Assembly (NCBI RefSeq): GCF_013408145.1
Contig: NZ_JACBZI010000001.1
Location: 3,734,001-3,798,000, forward strand
DNA length: 64,000 nucleotides
Direction: 5' to 3'
From: Nocardioides marinus
GTDB taxonomy: Bacteria; Actinomycetota; Actinomycetes; Propionibacteriales; Nocardioidaceae
Each line of letters begins with the position of its first letter. Within the stretch, counting starts at the first letter, position 1. The notes beneath the pieces are model-generated. The model had not been told where the DNA came from, searched no databases, and saw only the letters and a list, made by a program, of their open reading frames with translations. Position numbers and translations under genes: made by a program. Shown here piece after piece: positions 7,600 to 14,717 of this stretch.

Positions 7600-9435
7600 T
7601 CAGCCCTTGTGGCGGGGCTTCTTCCGCGGCTTGTCGTCCCACGACGTGCCACCCCGGTCGCCCCGGTCGTCGCGACGGGGGCCGCCCTGTCCACGGGGGC
7701 CCGAGCGCGAGCCGCGTCCCGGCGGCCCGGAGTCGGCGGAGAGCTCGATCAGCTTGCCGGAGATCCGGGTCTGCTCGAGGGCCTCGAACGTCCCGGCGGG
7801 CAGCTCGGCGGGCAGCTCCACGAGGGAGAAGTCGGGCTTGATGAGGATCTTGCCGAAGTCCTTGCGGTTCAGCCCGCCCTCGTTGGCCAGCGCACCGACG
7901 ATCTGGCGCGGCTCGACCTTGTGCCGCTTGCCGACCGAGATGCGGTACATCGCCATCGGGGTGTCGCCGTGCCGCTCACGGGCGGGGCGCACCGGGCGGT
8001 CCCGGTCGTCACGGTCGCCGGGGCGGGACTTGGGCGTGCGGACCTGGTCGGCGTTCGGGTCCAGCAGCAGCGGGGTCTCGCCCTGGGCGACGACCGCCAG
8101 CGCGGCAGCGACGTCCATCTCCGGCACGTCGTGGTGGCGGACGTAGTGGGCGACGATGTCGCGGAAGCCCTCGATGCGGTCGGCCTGGGTCAGCGCCTCG
8201 GTGATGGCGTCGTCGAACCGGGTGAGCCGGGTGCTGTTGACGTCCTCGACGCTGGGCAGCGTCATCTCGGTGAGCGGCTGCTTGGTCGCCTTCTCGATGT
8301 GGCGCAGCAGGTAGCGCTCGCGCGGGGTGACGAAGGAGATCGCGTCGCCGCTGCGCCCCGCGCGGCCGGTGCGGCCGATGCGGTGGACGTAGGACTCGGT
8401 GTCGGTGGGGATGTCGTAGTTGACGACGTGGCTGATCCGCTCGACGTCGAGGCCACGGGCGGCCACGTCGGTGGCGACGAGGATGTCGAGCTTGGCGTCC
8501 TTGAGCGCCTGGACGGTCCGCTCCCTGACGTTCTGGGGCACGTCGCCGTTGATGGCCGCGGCCGCGAACCCCCGGGCCCGCAGCTTCTCGGCGAGCAGCT
8601 CGGTCTCGCTCTTGGTGCGGACGAAGACGATCATCCCCTCGAAGTTCTCGACCTCGAGGATGCGCGTGAGCGCGTCGACCTTCTGGGGGTAGGACACCAG
8701 CAGGTAGCGCTGGGTGATGTTGCTGGCGGTCGCCGTCTTGTTCTTGACGGTGATCTCGGCCGGGTCGGAGAGGTAGGACTTCGAGAGCCGACGGATCTGC
8801 GGCGGCATGGTCGCGGAGAAGAGCGCGACCTGCTTGGTCTCGGGGGTGTCGGCCAGGATCGTCTCGACGTCCTCGGCGAAGCCCATGTTGAGCATCTCGT
8901 CGGCCTCGTCGAGCACCAGGAAGCGCAGCTCGGAGAGGTCGAGGGTGCCCTTCTCGAGGTGGTCCATGATCCGACCCGGGGTGCCGACCACGACGTGGAC
9001 GCCCCGGCGCAGGGCCGAGAGCTGGACGCCGTACCCCTGGCCGCCGTAGACCGGGAGCACGTGGACGCCCTTGAGGTGGGCCGCGTAGCGCTCGAAGGCC
9101 TCGCAGACCTGGAGCGCGAGCTCACGGGTCGGGGCCAGCACGAGGGCCTGCGGCGTCTTCTGCGAGACGTCGAGGTTGGAGAGGATCGGCAGGGCGAACG
9201 CCGCGGTCTTGCCCGTGCCCGTCTGCGCGAGGCCCACGACGTCGCGCCCGGAGAGCAGGGTCGGGATGGTCGCCGCCTGGATGGCCGAGGGCGACTCGTA
9301 GCCGACGTCGGACAGCGCGCGGAGCACGGGTCCGGAGAGGCCGAGGTCGGCGAAGGAGGCGGGTTCGACCGTCTTCTCCGCACCGCCGGCGGCGTCGCTG
9401 CTCTCGGTGCTGTCGGGTGCTGCTGAGTCACTCAC
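7600..9435 (-). CDS. deaD: DEAD-box ATP-dependent RNA helicase (CsdA/DeaD type)
   Basis: The 611-residue protein carries the full helicase motif set in order: the Q-motif region, AQTGTGKT (I), PTRELALQ (Ia), TPGR (Ib), DEAD in VLDEADEML (II), SATMP (III), IVFVRTKSE (IV), ATDVAARGLD (V) and HRIGRTGRAGRSG (VI). A DbpA-type RNA-binding domain follows (MYRISVGKRHKVEPRQIVGA). The tail is Arg/Gly-rich and very basic. It should unwind structured rRNA or mRNA in ribosome assembly and cold adaptation. The start is GTG 9435. The gene stands alone. Confidence 0.92.
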   Translation of the reverse strand: MSDSAAPDSTESSDAAGGAEKTVEPASFADLGLSGPVLRALSDVGYESPSAIQAATIPTLLSGRDVVGLAQTGTGKTAAFALPILSNLDVSQKTPQALVLAPTRELALQVCEAFERYAAHLKGVHVLPVYGGQGYGVQLSALRRGVHVVVGTPGRIMDHLEKGTLDLSELRFLVLDEADEMLNMGFAEDVETILADTPETKQVALFSATMPPQIRRLSKSYLSDPAEITVKNKTATASNITQRYLLVSYPQKVDALTRILEVENFEGMIVFVRTKSETELLAEKLRARGFAAAAINGDVPQNVRERTVQALKDAKLDILVATDVAARGLDVERISHVVNYDIPTDTESYVHRIGRTGRAGRSGDAISFVTPRERYLLRHIEKATKQPLTEMTLPSVEDVNSTRLTRFDDAITEALTQADRIEGFRDIVAHYVRHHDVPEMDVAAALAVVAQGETPLLLDPNADQVRTPKSRPGDRDDRDRPVRPARERHGDTPMAMYRISVGKRHKVEPRQIVGALANEGGLNRKDFGKILIKPDFSLVELPAELPAGTFEALEQTRISGKLIELSADSGPPGRGSRSGPRGQGGPRRDDRGDRGGTSWDDKPRKKPRHKG

Positions 9436-9679
9436 CCGTCCACGGTAGTGGTAAGGGCACGCGGAGTCGGTTTCCTCAGCGCGGTGGGGTCGGTCACGAG
9501 GGCGACGGGGCCGGCCCGGCGAGCGGCACCGCCTCCTCCATCCCGGGGAGGGTGCGCGCCCGCTGCGCGGCCCCTGGGGGCGTCGTGGTGGAGCGTGCGA
9601 CCCCGTTCTTTGCCGAATCTGGCGGTCTCGGTGGGGGCCGTGCTACCTTGGTGAACAGAAGGTGAACAGGAGGTGTCTC

Positions 9680-9817
9680 ATGATGGGCACGCAGATGACC
9701 GGCGACCTGGTCCAGGTGTGGATCACGGTGACCGACCGCGACGGGTCCCCCCGTCTGGAGTCGCGCTGGACGACGGCGGAGCTGGCAGCAGCCGCGCACG
9801 CCACGCACGCCGCCTGA
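9680..9817 (+). CDS. Small protein, 45 residues, unknown function
   Basis: A consensus ribosome site (AGGAGG at 9668-9673) lies 6 bases before the ATG ATG pair at 9680. The product begins MMGTQMTGDLVQVWITVTDR and ends in an Ala-rich helix (ELAAAAHATHAA). It is hydrophilic with no membrane segment. A terminator-like hairpin 55 bases beyond the stop makes a single-gene transcript likely. The strong ribosome site and clean terminator support a real gene. I do not recognise a family. Confidence 0.65.
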   Translation: MMGTQMTGDLVQVWITVTDRDGSPRLESRWTTAELAAAAHATHAA

Positions 9818-9871
9818 CCCCCACTCCACCAGGCGGTACGCCGGAGCACTGCTCCCCCGCACCGCCGCTGT

Positions 9872-9902
9872 CGAGAGCCTCGCCCCTCGGGCGGGGCTCT
9901 CG
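9872..9902 (+). terminator. Intrinsic-terminator-like hairpin
   Basis: A 14-bp stem with one G-T pair (outer arms CGAGAGCC and GGCTCTCG, inner CGCCC/GGGCG) closes a 3-base CTC loop. It stands after the small protein gene. The following bases are not a U-run. Confidence 0.7.
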
Positions 9903-9984
9903 TCATGTCCGCTCCCGCGGACAGGCCCCGGACCAGGGCCTGTCCAGACCGCGTCGGGATTTCCCACCCCTCAGGGGAATGAAT

Positions 9985-10026
9985 CCGGACCCGGGTCCGG
10001 TTAGAGTGGTTGAACCTTCACCCACT
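9985..10026 (+). promoter_or_regulatory. Promoter region of the YceI gene with two palindromes
   Basis: A perfect 16-base palindrome CCGGACCCGGGTCCGG spans 9985-10000. Immediately after it come a -10-like TAGAGT (10002-10007) and a second inverted repeat, AGTGGTTGAA (10005-10014) against TTCACCCACT (10017-10026), with one mismatch. The second repeat covers the expected transcription start and looks like a repressor site. YceI genes are often under MarR-type control, but no regulator gene lies next to this one. Confidence 0.5.
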
Positions 10027-10042
10027 ACGGCAGGAGCACCCC

Positions 10043-10615
10043 ATGAGCATCTCCGACTTCGACACCCCCACCACCGCCCTCGACGACATCGCCGGTGACT
10101 ACACCCTCGACGTGAGCCACAGCCGTCTCGGCTTCACCGCCCGCCACGCGATGGTCACCAAGGTCCGCGGTCACTTCGCCGACTGGTCCGGCACCGCCCA
10201 CGTCGACACCGCGAACCCCGCCGCCTCGAAGGTCGAGCTCACCATCAAGACCGCCTCGATCGAGACCGGCAGCCCCGACCGCAACGGCCACCTGGTCTCC
10301 GCCGACTTCTTCGACGCCGAGGCCAACCCCGAGATCACCTTCGTCTCGACCGACATCAGCCGCGACGGCGACGACTGGACCATCGCCGGCGACCTGACCA
10401 TCAAGGGCGTCTCCAAGCCGGTCACCATCGACTTCGAGTCGACCGGCTCCGCGCGCGACCCCTTCGGCAACCTGCGCATCGGCTTCGAGGGCTCGACAAC
10501 CATCAACCGCAAGGACTGGGGCCTCACCTGGAACGCCGCGCTCGAGACCGGCGGCGTCCTCGTCTCCGACAAGATCAAGCTCGAGTTCGACATCTCGGCG
10601 ATCCGCAACGCCTGA
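10043..10615 (+). CDS. YceI family protein
   Basis: The product has 190 residues. It shows the YceI lipocalin-like barrel pattern: DYTLDVSHSRLGFTARHAMV near the start, then KGVSKPVTIDFESTG, and the closing strand GGVLVSDKIKLEFDISAIR. YceI proteins bind isoprenoid-like lipids in the pocket. There is no signal peptide, so this one should be cytosolic, as is common in actinobacteria. ATG 10043 is preceded by GCAGGAGCA and fits the family better than the TTG at 10010. A strong terminator follows the stop by 32 bases. Confidence 0.9.
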   Translation: MSISDFDTPTTALDDIAGDYTLDVSHSRLGFTARHAMVTKVRGHFADWSGTAHVDTANPAASKVELTIKTASIETGSPDRNGHLVSADFFDAEANPEITFVSTDISRDGDDWTIAGDLTIKGVSKPVTIDFESTGSARDPFGNLRIGFEGSTTINRKDWGLTWNAALETGGVLVSDKIKLEFDISAIRNA

Positions 10616-10646
10616 TCCCCTGCCGGCACGACCGGCGTGAACGAGC

Positions 10647-10682
10647 CCGAGGGGGCCGCCCGAAAATGGGCGGCCCCCTCGG
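10647..10682 (+). terminator. Strong intrinsic terminator after the YceI gene
   Basis: Perfect 15-base arms CCGAGGGGGCCGCCC and GGGCGGCCCCCTCGG enclose the A-rich loop GAAAAT. It ends the YceI transcript only 25 bases before the next start codon, so that next gene needs its own very short promoter region or read-through. Confidence 0.85.
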
Positions 10683-10706
10683 CACGTGCTGGTGCACGAT
10701 GCCGCC

Positions 10707-11627
10707 ATGACCCACGACCACCCGCTCCCCGAGGGCCTCACCTCGCGCCCGTTGACCCTCGATGACGCGCAGGCGGTCTACGAGGTGATGGCCGCCCAGC
10801 AGCGCGCCGACGTCGGCACCGCAGAGATCGAGGTCGCCGACATCGTCGCCGACTGGCAGCGCCCCTCCTACGACCTGGCCGCCAGCAGCGTCGGCGTCCT
10901 GGACGGCGAGCGCCTCGTCGCCTGCGCCGAGGTGATGGCCGCCGGCCGCGGCGACGCCGGGGTCCTGCCCGACCACCGCGGTCGCGGCATCGGCACCTGG
11001 CTGGCCCACTGGATGCAGGCCAAGGCCCGCGAGCAGGGTGTCGCCGAGGTGGGCATGCCGCAGCCCGAGGGCTCCCCGGGCGACCGCCTGATGGAGCAGC
11101 TGGGCTACCACGTCCGCTGGCACTCCTGGGTGCTGCGGCTCCCCGAGGGCGCCGTCGTCCCCGAGCGTCCGCTCCCGGAGGGCTACTCGCTGCGAGCCGC
11201 CACCGAGGAGGAGTACCCGCAGGTCCACGACGTACAGGAGGACGCGTTCCTGGAGTGGTCGGTCCGCGAGCGGGACAGCTTCGAGGAGTGGCAGGCCGGC
11301 ACCGTCCTGCGACCCGGCTTCGAGCCCTGGCACCTGCGCGTGGTCGTCGACCCCGACGCAGCCGTGGTGGCGATGGCCTTCCTGGTGATGTTCCCCCGCG
11401 AGGACGGCCAGCTCGAGGCGTACGTCGACCGGCTGGCCACGCGCGGCGACCAGCGTGGCCGCGGTCTGGCCCAGGCGCTCCTGGTCGACGCCTTCGGCGT
11501 CGCCGCCGAGCACGGTGCCGTCGGCAGCTCGCTCTCGACCGACTCGCGCACCGGCGCCCTGGGTCTCTACGAGAGGGTCGGGATGGTCGTCACCCAGACC
11601 TGGGTCAACCGCGCCATCGCCGTCTGA
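10707..11627 (+). CDS. Tandem GNAT acetyltransferase (MshD-like architecture)
   Basis: The protein has 306 residues with two GNAT folds. The first carries the acetyl-CoA loop HRGRGIGTWLAHWM and the second RGDQRGRGLAQALLVDAF, followed by LYERVGMVVTQTW, a typical GNAT ending. Two fused GNAT domains in about 300 residues is the layout of mycothiol synthase MshD and of a broader group of uncharacterised actinobacterial enzymes. I cannot assign the substrate. ATG 10707 (MTHDHPLPEGL) is preferred over a GTG at 10686 because the upstream part overlaps terminator-proximal sequence. No clear ribosome site is present. Confidence 0.75.
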   Translation: MTHDHPLPEGLTSRPLTLDDAQAVYEVMAAQQRADVGTAEIEVADIVADWQRPSYDLAASSVGVLDGERLVACAEVMAAGRGDAGVLPDHRGRGIGTWLAHWMQAKAREQGVAEVGMPQPEGSPGDRLMEQLGYHVRWHSWVLRLPEGAVVPERPLPEGYSLRAATEEEYPQVHDVQEDAFLEWSVRERDSFEEWQAGTVLRPGFEPWHLRVVVDPDAAVVAMAFLVMFPREDGQLEAYVDRLATRGDQRGRGLAQALLVDAFGVAAEHGAVGSSLSTDSRTGALGLYERVGMVVTQTWVNRAIAV

Positions 11628-11640
11628 CCCTCTCTCCCGC

Positions 11641-11711
11641 CGAGCCGGCGTATCAATACGCCGGCTCGACCCACCATCCCCGCCGAACCGGCGTATCAAT
11701 ACGCCGGCTCG
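11641..11711. repeat. Two tandem perfect-hairpin repeats, 43-base period
   Basis: Copy 1 (11641-11668) has 13-base arms CGAGCCGGCGTAT and ATACGCCGGCTCG around CA. Copy 2 (11684-11711) is the same with one arm mismatch (CGAACCGG). The 15-base separator is not conserved. The pair lies between two same-strand genes, after a stop by 14 bases, and could act as a terminator or a protein-binding array. Confidence 0.75.
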
Positions 11712-11746
11712 ACCCCTCATCACCGGCCTGACGCACACTTGGGCCG

Positions 11747-12964
11747 GTGGACAGCACGCAGGACGGCCGGCTCGCGCCGATCGAGGGGGCTCGTCGGCAG
11801 CTGGCGCTGGTCGCGCTGGTCCAGGTGCTCGGCCTGGCGGTGTGGTTCTCCGCCACGGCGATCGCCCCGACGCTGCGGGCCGAGTGGGGGCTCTCCACCG
11901 GGGCCGCGGTGTGGCTCACCGCCTCGGTCCAGCTCGGTTTCGCCACCGGGGCGGTGGTGTCCGGGCTGCTGACGCTGGCCGACCGGGTGCCGCCGCACCG
12001 GCTCGCGGCCGCCTGCGCGCTCGGCGCCTCGGGGTGCACGGCGACGCTCGCCCTGGTCTCCGACGGGCTGGGCTCCGCCGTACCCCTGCGGTTCCTGACC
12101 GGCGCCTTCCTGGCCGGGATCTACCCGGTGGGGATGAAGCTGACCGCGTCGTGGGCGCGACCGGTCGACCGCGGCCGCGCCTTCGGGCTGCTGATCGGCT
12201 GCCTCACCCTCGGCTCCGCCCTGCCCCACCTCGTGGCCGCGGCGGGGCCGCTGCCCTGGCGGGCGGTGATGCTCACCGCGGCGTCCCTGACCCTGCTCGC
12301 GGGGCTCGCGGCCCTGACGGCCGTGCGTCCGGGGCCACTGCTGGCCCGCGGCGCCAGGCCCGAGCTGCGGCACGCGTGGGCGGGGTTCCGCGACCCGGCG
12401 CCGCGGCTGGCCAACCTCGGGTACTTCGGGCACATGTGGGAGCTCTACGCGCTGTGGACCTGGTTGCCGGCGTTCCTGGTCGCGCAGCGCGGGTGGGACC
12501 TCTCCGCCGGCGGCGTCAGTGCGGTGACGTTCGCGACCGTCGGTGGCGCCGGCCTGGTCGGCGCGCTCGTCGGCGGATGGGCGGCCGACCGCTGGGGTCG
12601 CGCCCCGGCCGCGTCCGGTGCGATGCTCGTCAGCGGCGCCTGCTGCCTGCTCTCGCCGTTGGTGTTCGACGTCCCGGCCGTGGTGCTGGCGGTCTTCCTC
12701 GCCGTGTGGGGCGCCTCGGTGATCGCGGACTCCGGCGTCTTCTCGACCGCGCTGAGCGAGACCGCCGACCAGCGCTTCGTCGGCACGGCGCTCACGGTCC
12801 AGACCGCCGTCGGCTTCACTCTCACGGTGCTGACCATCCAGGCGCTGCCGGCGCTGGCCGCGGTCGTGGGGTGGCAGTACGCCTTCTGGCTGCTCGCCCC
12901 CGGCCCCCTCCTCGGCGCCCTGGCGATGCGCAGTTTCCGCCTCGTGGGCCGGGACAGAAAGTAG
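11747..12964 (+). CDS. MFS transporter
   Basis: The 405-residue protein starts at GTG 11747. It has about twelve hydrophobic segments, beginning LALVALVQVLGLAVWFSATA. The MFS loop 2-3 signature is weak in the first half (TLADRVPPHRL), and GGWAADRWGRAP is its counterpart in the second half. This is a cyanate/nitrate-permease-like or drug-pump MFS protein of the inner membrane with no readable substrate. Its stop codon TAG (12962-12964) forms the first bases of the KstR-like box that precedes the next gene. Confidence 0.85.
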   Translation: MDSTQDGRLAPIEGARRQLALVALVQVLGLAVWFSATAIAPTLRAEWGLSTGAAVWLTASVQLGFATGAVVSGLLTLADRVPPHRLAAACALGASGCTATLALVSDGLGSAVPLRFLTGAFLAGIYPVGMKLTASWARPVDRGRAFGLLIGCLTLGSALPHLVAAAGPLPWRAVMLTAASLTLLAGLAALTAVRPGPLLARGARPELRHAWAGFRDPAPRLANLGYFGHMWELYALWTWLPAFLVAQRGWDLSAGGVSAVTFATVGGAGLVGALVGGWAADRWGRAPAASGAMLVSGACCLLSPLVFDVPAVVLAVFLAVWGASVIADSGVFSTALSETADQRFVGTALTVQTAVGFTLTVLTIQALPALAAVVGWQYAFWLLAPGPLLGALAMRSFRLVGRDRK

Positions 12965-12975
12965 AACACGTTCTA
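12962..12975. promoter_or_regulatory. KstR-like operator before the flavin monooxygenase
   Basis: TAGAACACGTTCTA is a 14-base palindrome with AC at its centre and fits the TNNAACNNGTTNNA consensus of KstR, the TetR-family repressor of sterol catabolism in mycobacteria and rhodococci. It ends 9 bases before ATG 12985, where KstR sites on leaderless promoters normally sit. Whether this organism has KstR cannot be told from the window. Confidence 0.6.
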
Positions 12976-12984
12976 GAATCGCGC

Positions 12985-13965
12985 ATGGCCACCTTCGTCA
13001 CCCGCTTCGACCTGCGTGCCCCCGGCGCCACCGGGCGAGAGCGCTCCGAGCTCTACCGCCGATCGATCGAGCAGGCGGCGTACCTCCAGGCGCGCGGGCG
13101 CCAGCCGCTCATGGTCAGCGAGCACCACGCTGCCGACGACGGCTACCTGCCCAGCCCGATCCCGTTCGCCGCGGCCCTCGCGGCGGTGACCACCGACCTG
13201 CCGATCACGATCTCGGCGCTGCTGGTGAACTTCTACGACCCGATCCGGCTGGCCGAGGACCTCGCGGTGCTCGACCACCTCTCCGGCGGGCGCGTCTCCT
13301 GCACGGTGGGGCTGGGCTACCGCCGTGAGGAGTACGACCTGTTCGGCCTGCCCTGGGAGACCCGCGGGCGCGACCTCGAGGCGAGGCTTGAGGTGCTGCT
13401 GCGCGCATGGACCGGCGAGCCGTTCGAGCACGAGGGCCGCACGGTGCGCGTCACCCCGACACCGCTCTCGCGGCCCCACCCCTTCCTGATGTACGGCGGC
13501 GGGTCGGTCGCCGCGGCGCGCCGCGCCGCTCGGCTGGGGCTCGGCTTCCAGCCGCAGCACGGGGATCCCGCACTGCAGGAGGCCTACGACGCCGCCTGCC
13601 GGGAGGCGGGTCGCGAGCCGGGGTTCGTGCTGCTGGCGCCGCCCGGCCCGGCGAACGTGTTCCTCACCGAGGACGTCGAGGCCTTCTGGGAGCGCTGGGG
13701 CCACCACCTGCTGGCCGACGCGACGGCGTACCAGGAGTGGCACGGGGAGAACGCGTCGTACGTCCTCGACGCCTCGCGCACCGTCGAGGAGATGCGGGCG
13801 GCCGGTGTCTACCTCGTGACGACACCGGAGGAGCTCGTCGAGCGGTGCCGGTCGCGGGAGGTCCGGCTGGTGACCAGCCACCCCGGGTGCGGTGGCCTGC
13901 CCAGCGAGCCGTCGTGGGAGCACGTGCGGCTGCTCTGCGAGCGGGTCATGCCGGCGCTCGCCTGA
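12985..13965 (+). CDS. LLM-class flavin-dependent oxidoreductase
   Basis: The 326-residue protein is of luciferase-like monooxygenase length. It has the conserved early block QPLMVSEHHAADDGYLPSP, then RLAEDLAVLDHLSGGRVSCT and VGLGYRREEYDLFG, which form the flavin/F420 barrel. It should use reduced FMN or F420 on an organic substrate in the cytosol. The frame is open upstream into the MFS gene, but ATG 12985 is the natural start. The upstream palindrome links it tentatively to sterol or related lipid catabolism. Confidence 0.85.
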   Translation: MATFVTRFDLRAPGATGRERSELYRRSIEQAAYLQARGRQPLMVSEHHAADDGYLPSPIPFAAALAAVTTDLPITISALLVNFYDPIRLAEDLAVLDHLSGGRVSCTVGLGYRREEYDLFGLPWETRGRDLEARLEVLLRAWTGEPFEHEGRTVRVTPTPLSRPHPFLMYGGGSVAAARRAARLGLGFQPQHGDPALQEAYDAACREAGREPGFVLLAPPGPANVFLTEDVEAFWERWGHHLLADATAYQEWHGENASYVLDASRTVEEMRAAGVYLVTTPEELVERCRSREVRLVTSHPGCGGLPSEPSWEHVRLLCERVMPALA

Positions 13966-13974
13966 GGGCGCGGG

Positions 13975-14583
13975 CTAGGACGGGAGCTCGACGGTCGTCA
14001 CCAGGCTCGTGACCGACGGCGTGGCCGGGGTCGAGGAGAAGCCGAAGCCGGGCTCGGGGCGCACCGGAGCGAGCCCGCCGAGGTCGGCCGCGTCGAAGGT
14101 GCCGGTGGCCGAACGGACCGCGTGGTGGTCGGTGGCGGCGTAGAACTCGCGACGCCCGTGACCGGCCGACCCGCGGGTGCGCACCCCGCGCAGCACCAGG
14201 CGTGCGACGGGGTCGGTGACGGTGCACCACGCCGGCGAGGTGGCCAGCCGCCGCGGCACCAGGCGCAGCAGCCGCCCCAGCCAGGTGCGCCGGCCCACCA
14301 CCACGTCCAGGCTCAGCGACCCGGTCCGCACCCGCCAGCACCCCGTGACGCCGCCGGTCACCTCGACCGGCTCGATCCGCACCTCGTCGAAGGAGTACGT
14401 CGACGCGACGAAGTCCGCGACCTCGTGGCTGGGCGCGAGGAGGATCCGCCGCCCCTCGGCGGTGGCGACCATCGCGTCGGCGAACGCGCCCAGCGGGCTG
14501 CGCTCCCAGCGGCCGACGACCACCCGCACGCCCGACGTCGAGCCGACCCCGGCGATGGCGCCCTCGAAGCGCTGTCGCGTCAC
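13975..14583 (-). CDS. Conserved-looking protein of unknown function
   Basis: The product has 202 residues and starts at GTG 14583. It has no signal peptide or membrane helix. It reads as a soluble beta-rich protein (VRVVVGRWERSPLGAF, RILLAPSHEVADFVAST, LSLDVVVGRRTWLGRLLRLV). I do not recognise a domain. It is the last gene of a set with the acyl-CoA dehydrogenase and a 28-residue membrane peptide (13 bases from the latter), so a link to lipid metabolism is possible. It converges with the monooxygenase gene at 9 bases. Confidence 0.7.
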   Translation of the reverse strand: MTRQRFEGAIAGVGSTSGVRVVVGRWERSPLGAFADAMVATAEGRRILLAPSHEVADFVASTYSFDEVRIEPVEVTGGVTGCWRVRTGSLSLDVVVGRRTWLGRLLRLVPRRLATSPAWCTVTDPVARLVLRGVRTRGSAGHGRREFYAATDHHAVRSATGTFDAADLGGLAPVRPEPGFGFSSTPATPSVTSLVTTVELPS

Positions 14584-14596
14584 CGACCCAGCGGCC

Positions 14597-14683
14597 TCAC
14601 TTCTTGTGGGCGTTGACGAAGAACATCCGGTAGCCGAGGTAGGCCAGGGCGACGATGATCACCAGCGCGAGGAGGATCTTCAT
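14597..14683 (-). CDS. 28-residue single-pass membrane peptide
   Basis: Reading the minus strand from ATG 14683 gives MKILLALVIIVALAYLGYRM followed by FFVNAHKK and a stop. Residues 3 to 22 are one continuous hydrophobic helix and the C-terminus is basic, which predicts insertion with the tail inside. It lies between the acyl-CoA dehydrogenase stop (34 bases upstream) and the start of the 202-residue gene (13 bases downstream), in a slot otherwise without coding sequence. The ribosome site GGGCGG is weak. Codon use agrees with the neighbours. No family is recognised. Confidence 0.6.
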   Translation of the reverse strand: MKILLALVIIVALAYLGYRMFFVNAHKK

Positions 14684-14717
14684 CCGCCCATCGTGACCGG
14701 CCACCGAGCCGGCGGGC

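Noticed and set aside
9494..9967. 157-residue minus-strand frame opposite the small protein gene
   Set aside because: It crosses a terminator and lacks a ribosome site; the composition is that of a shadow frame.
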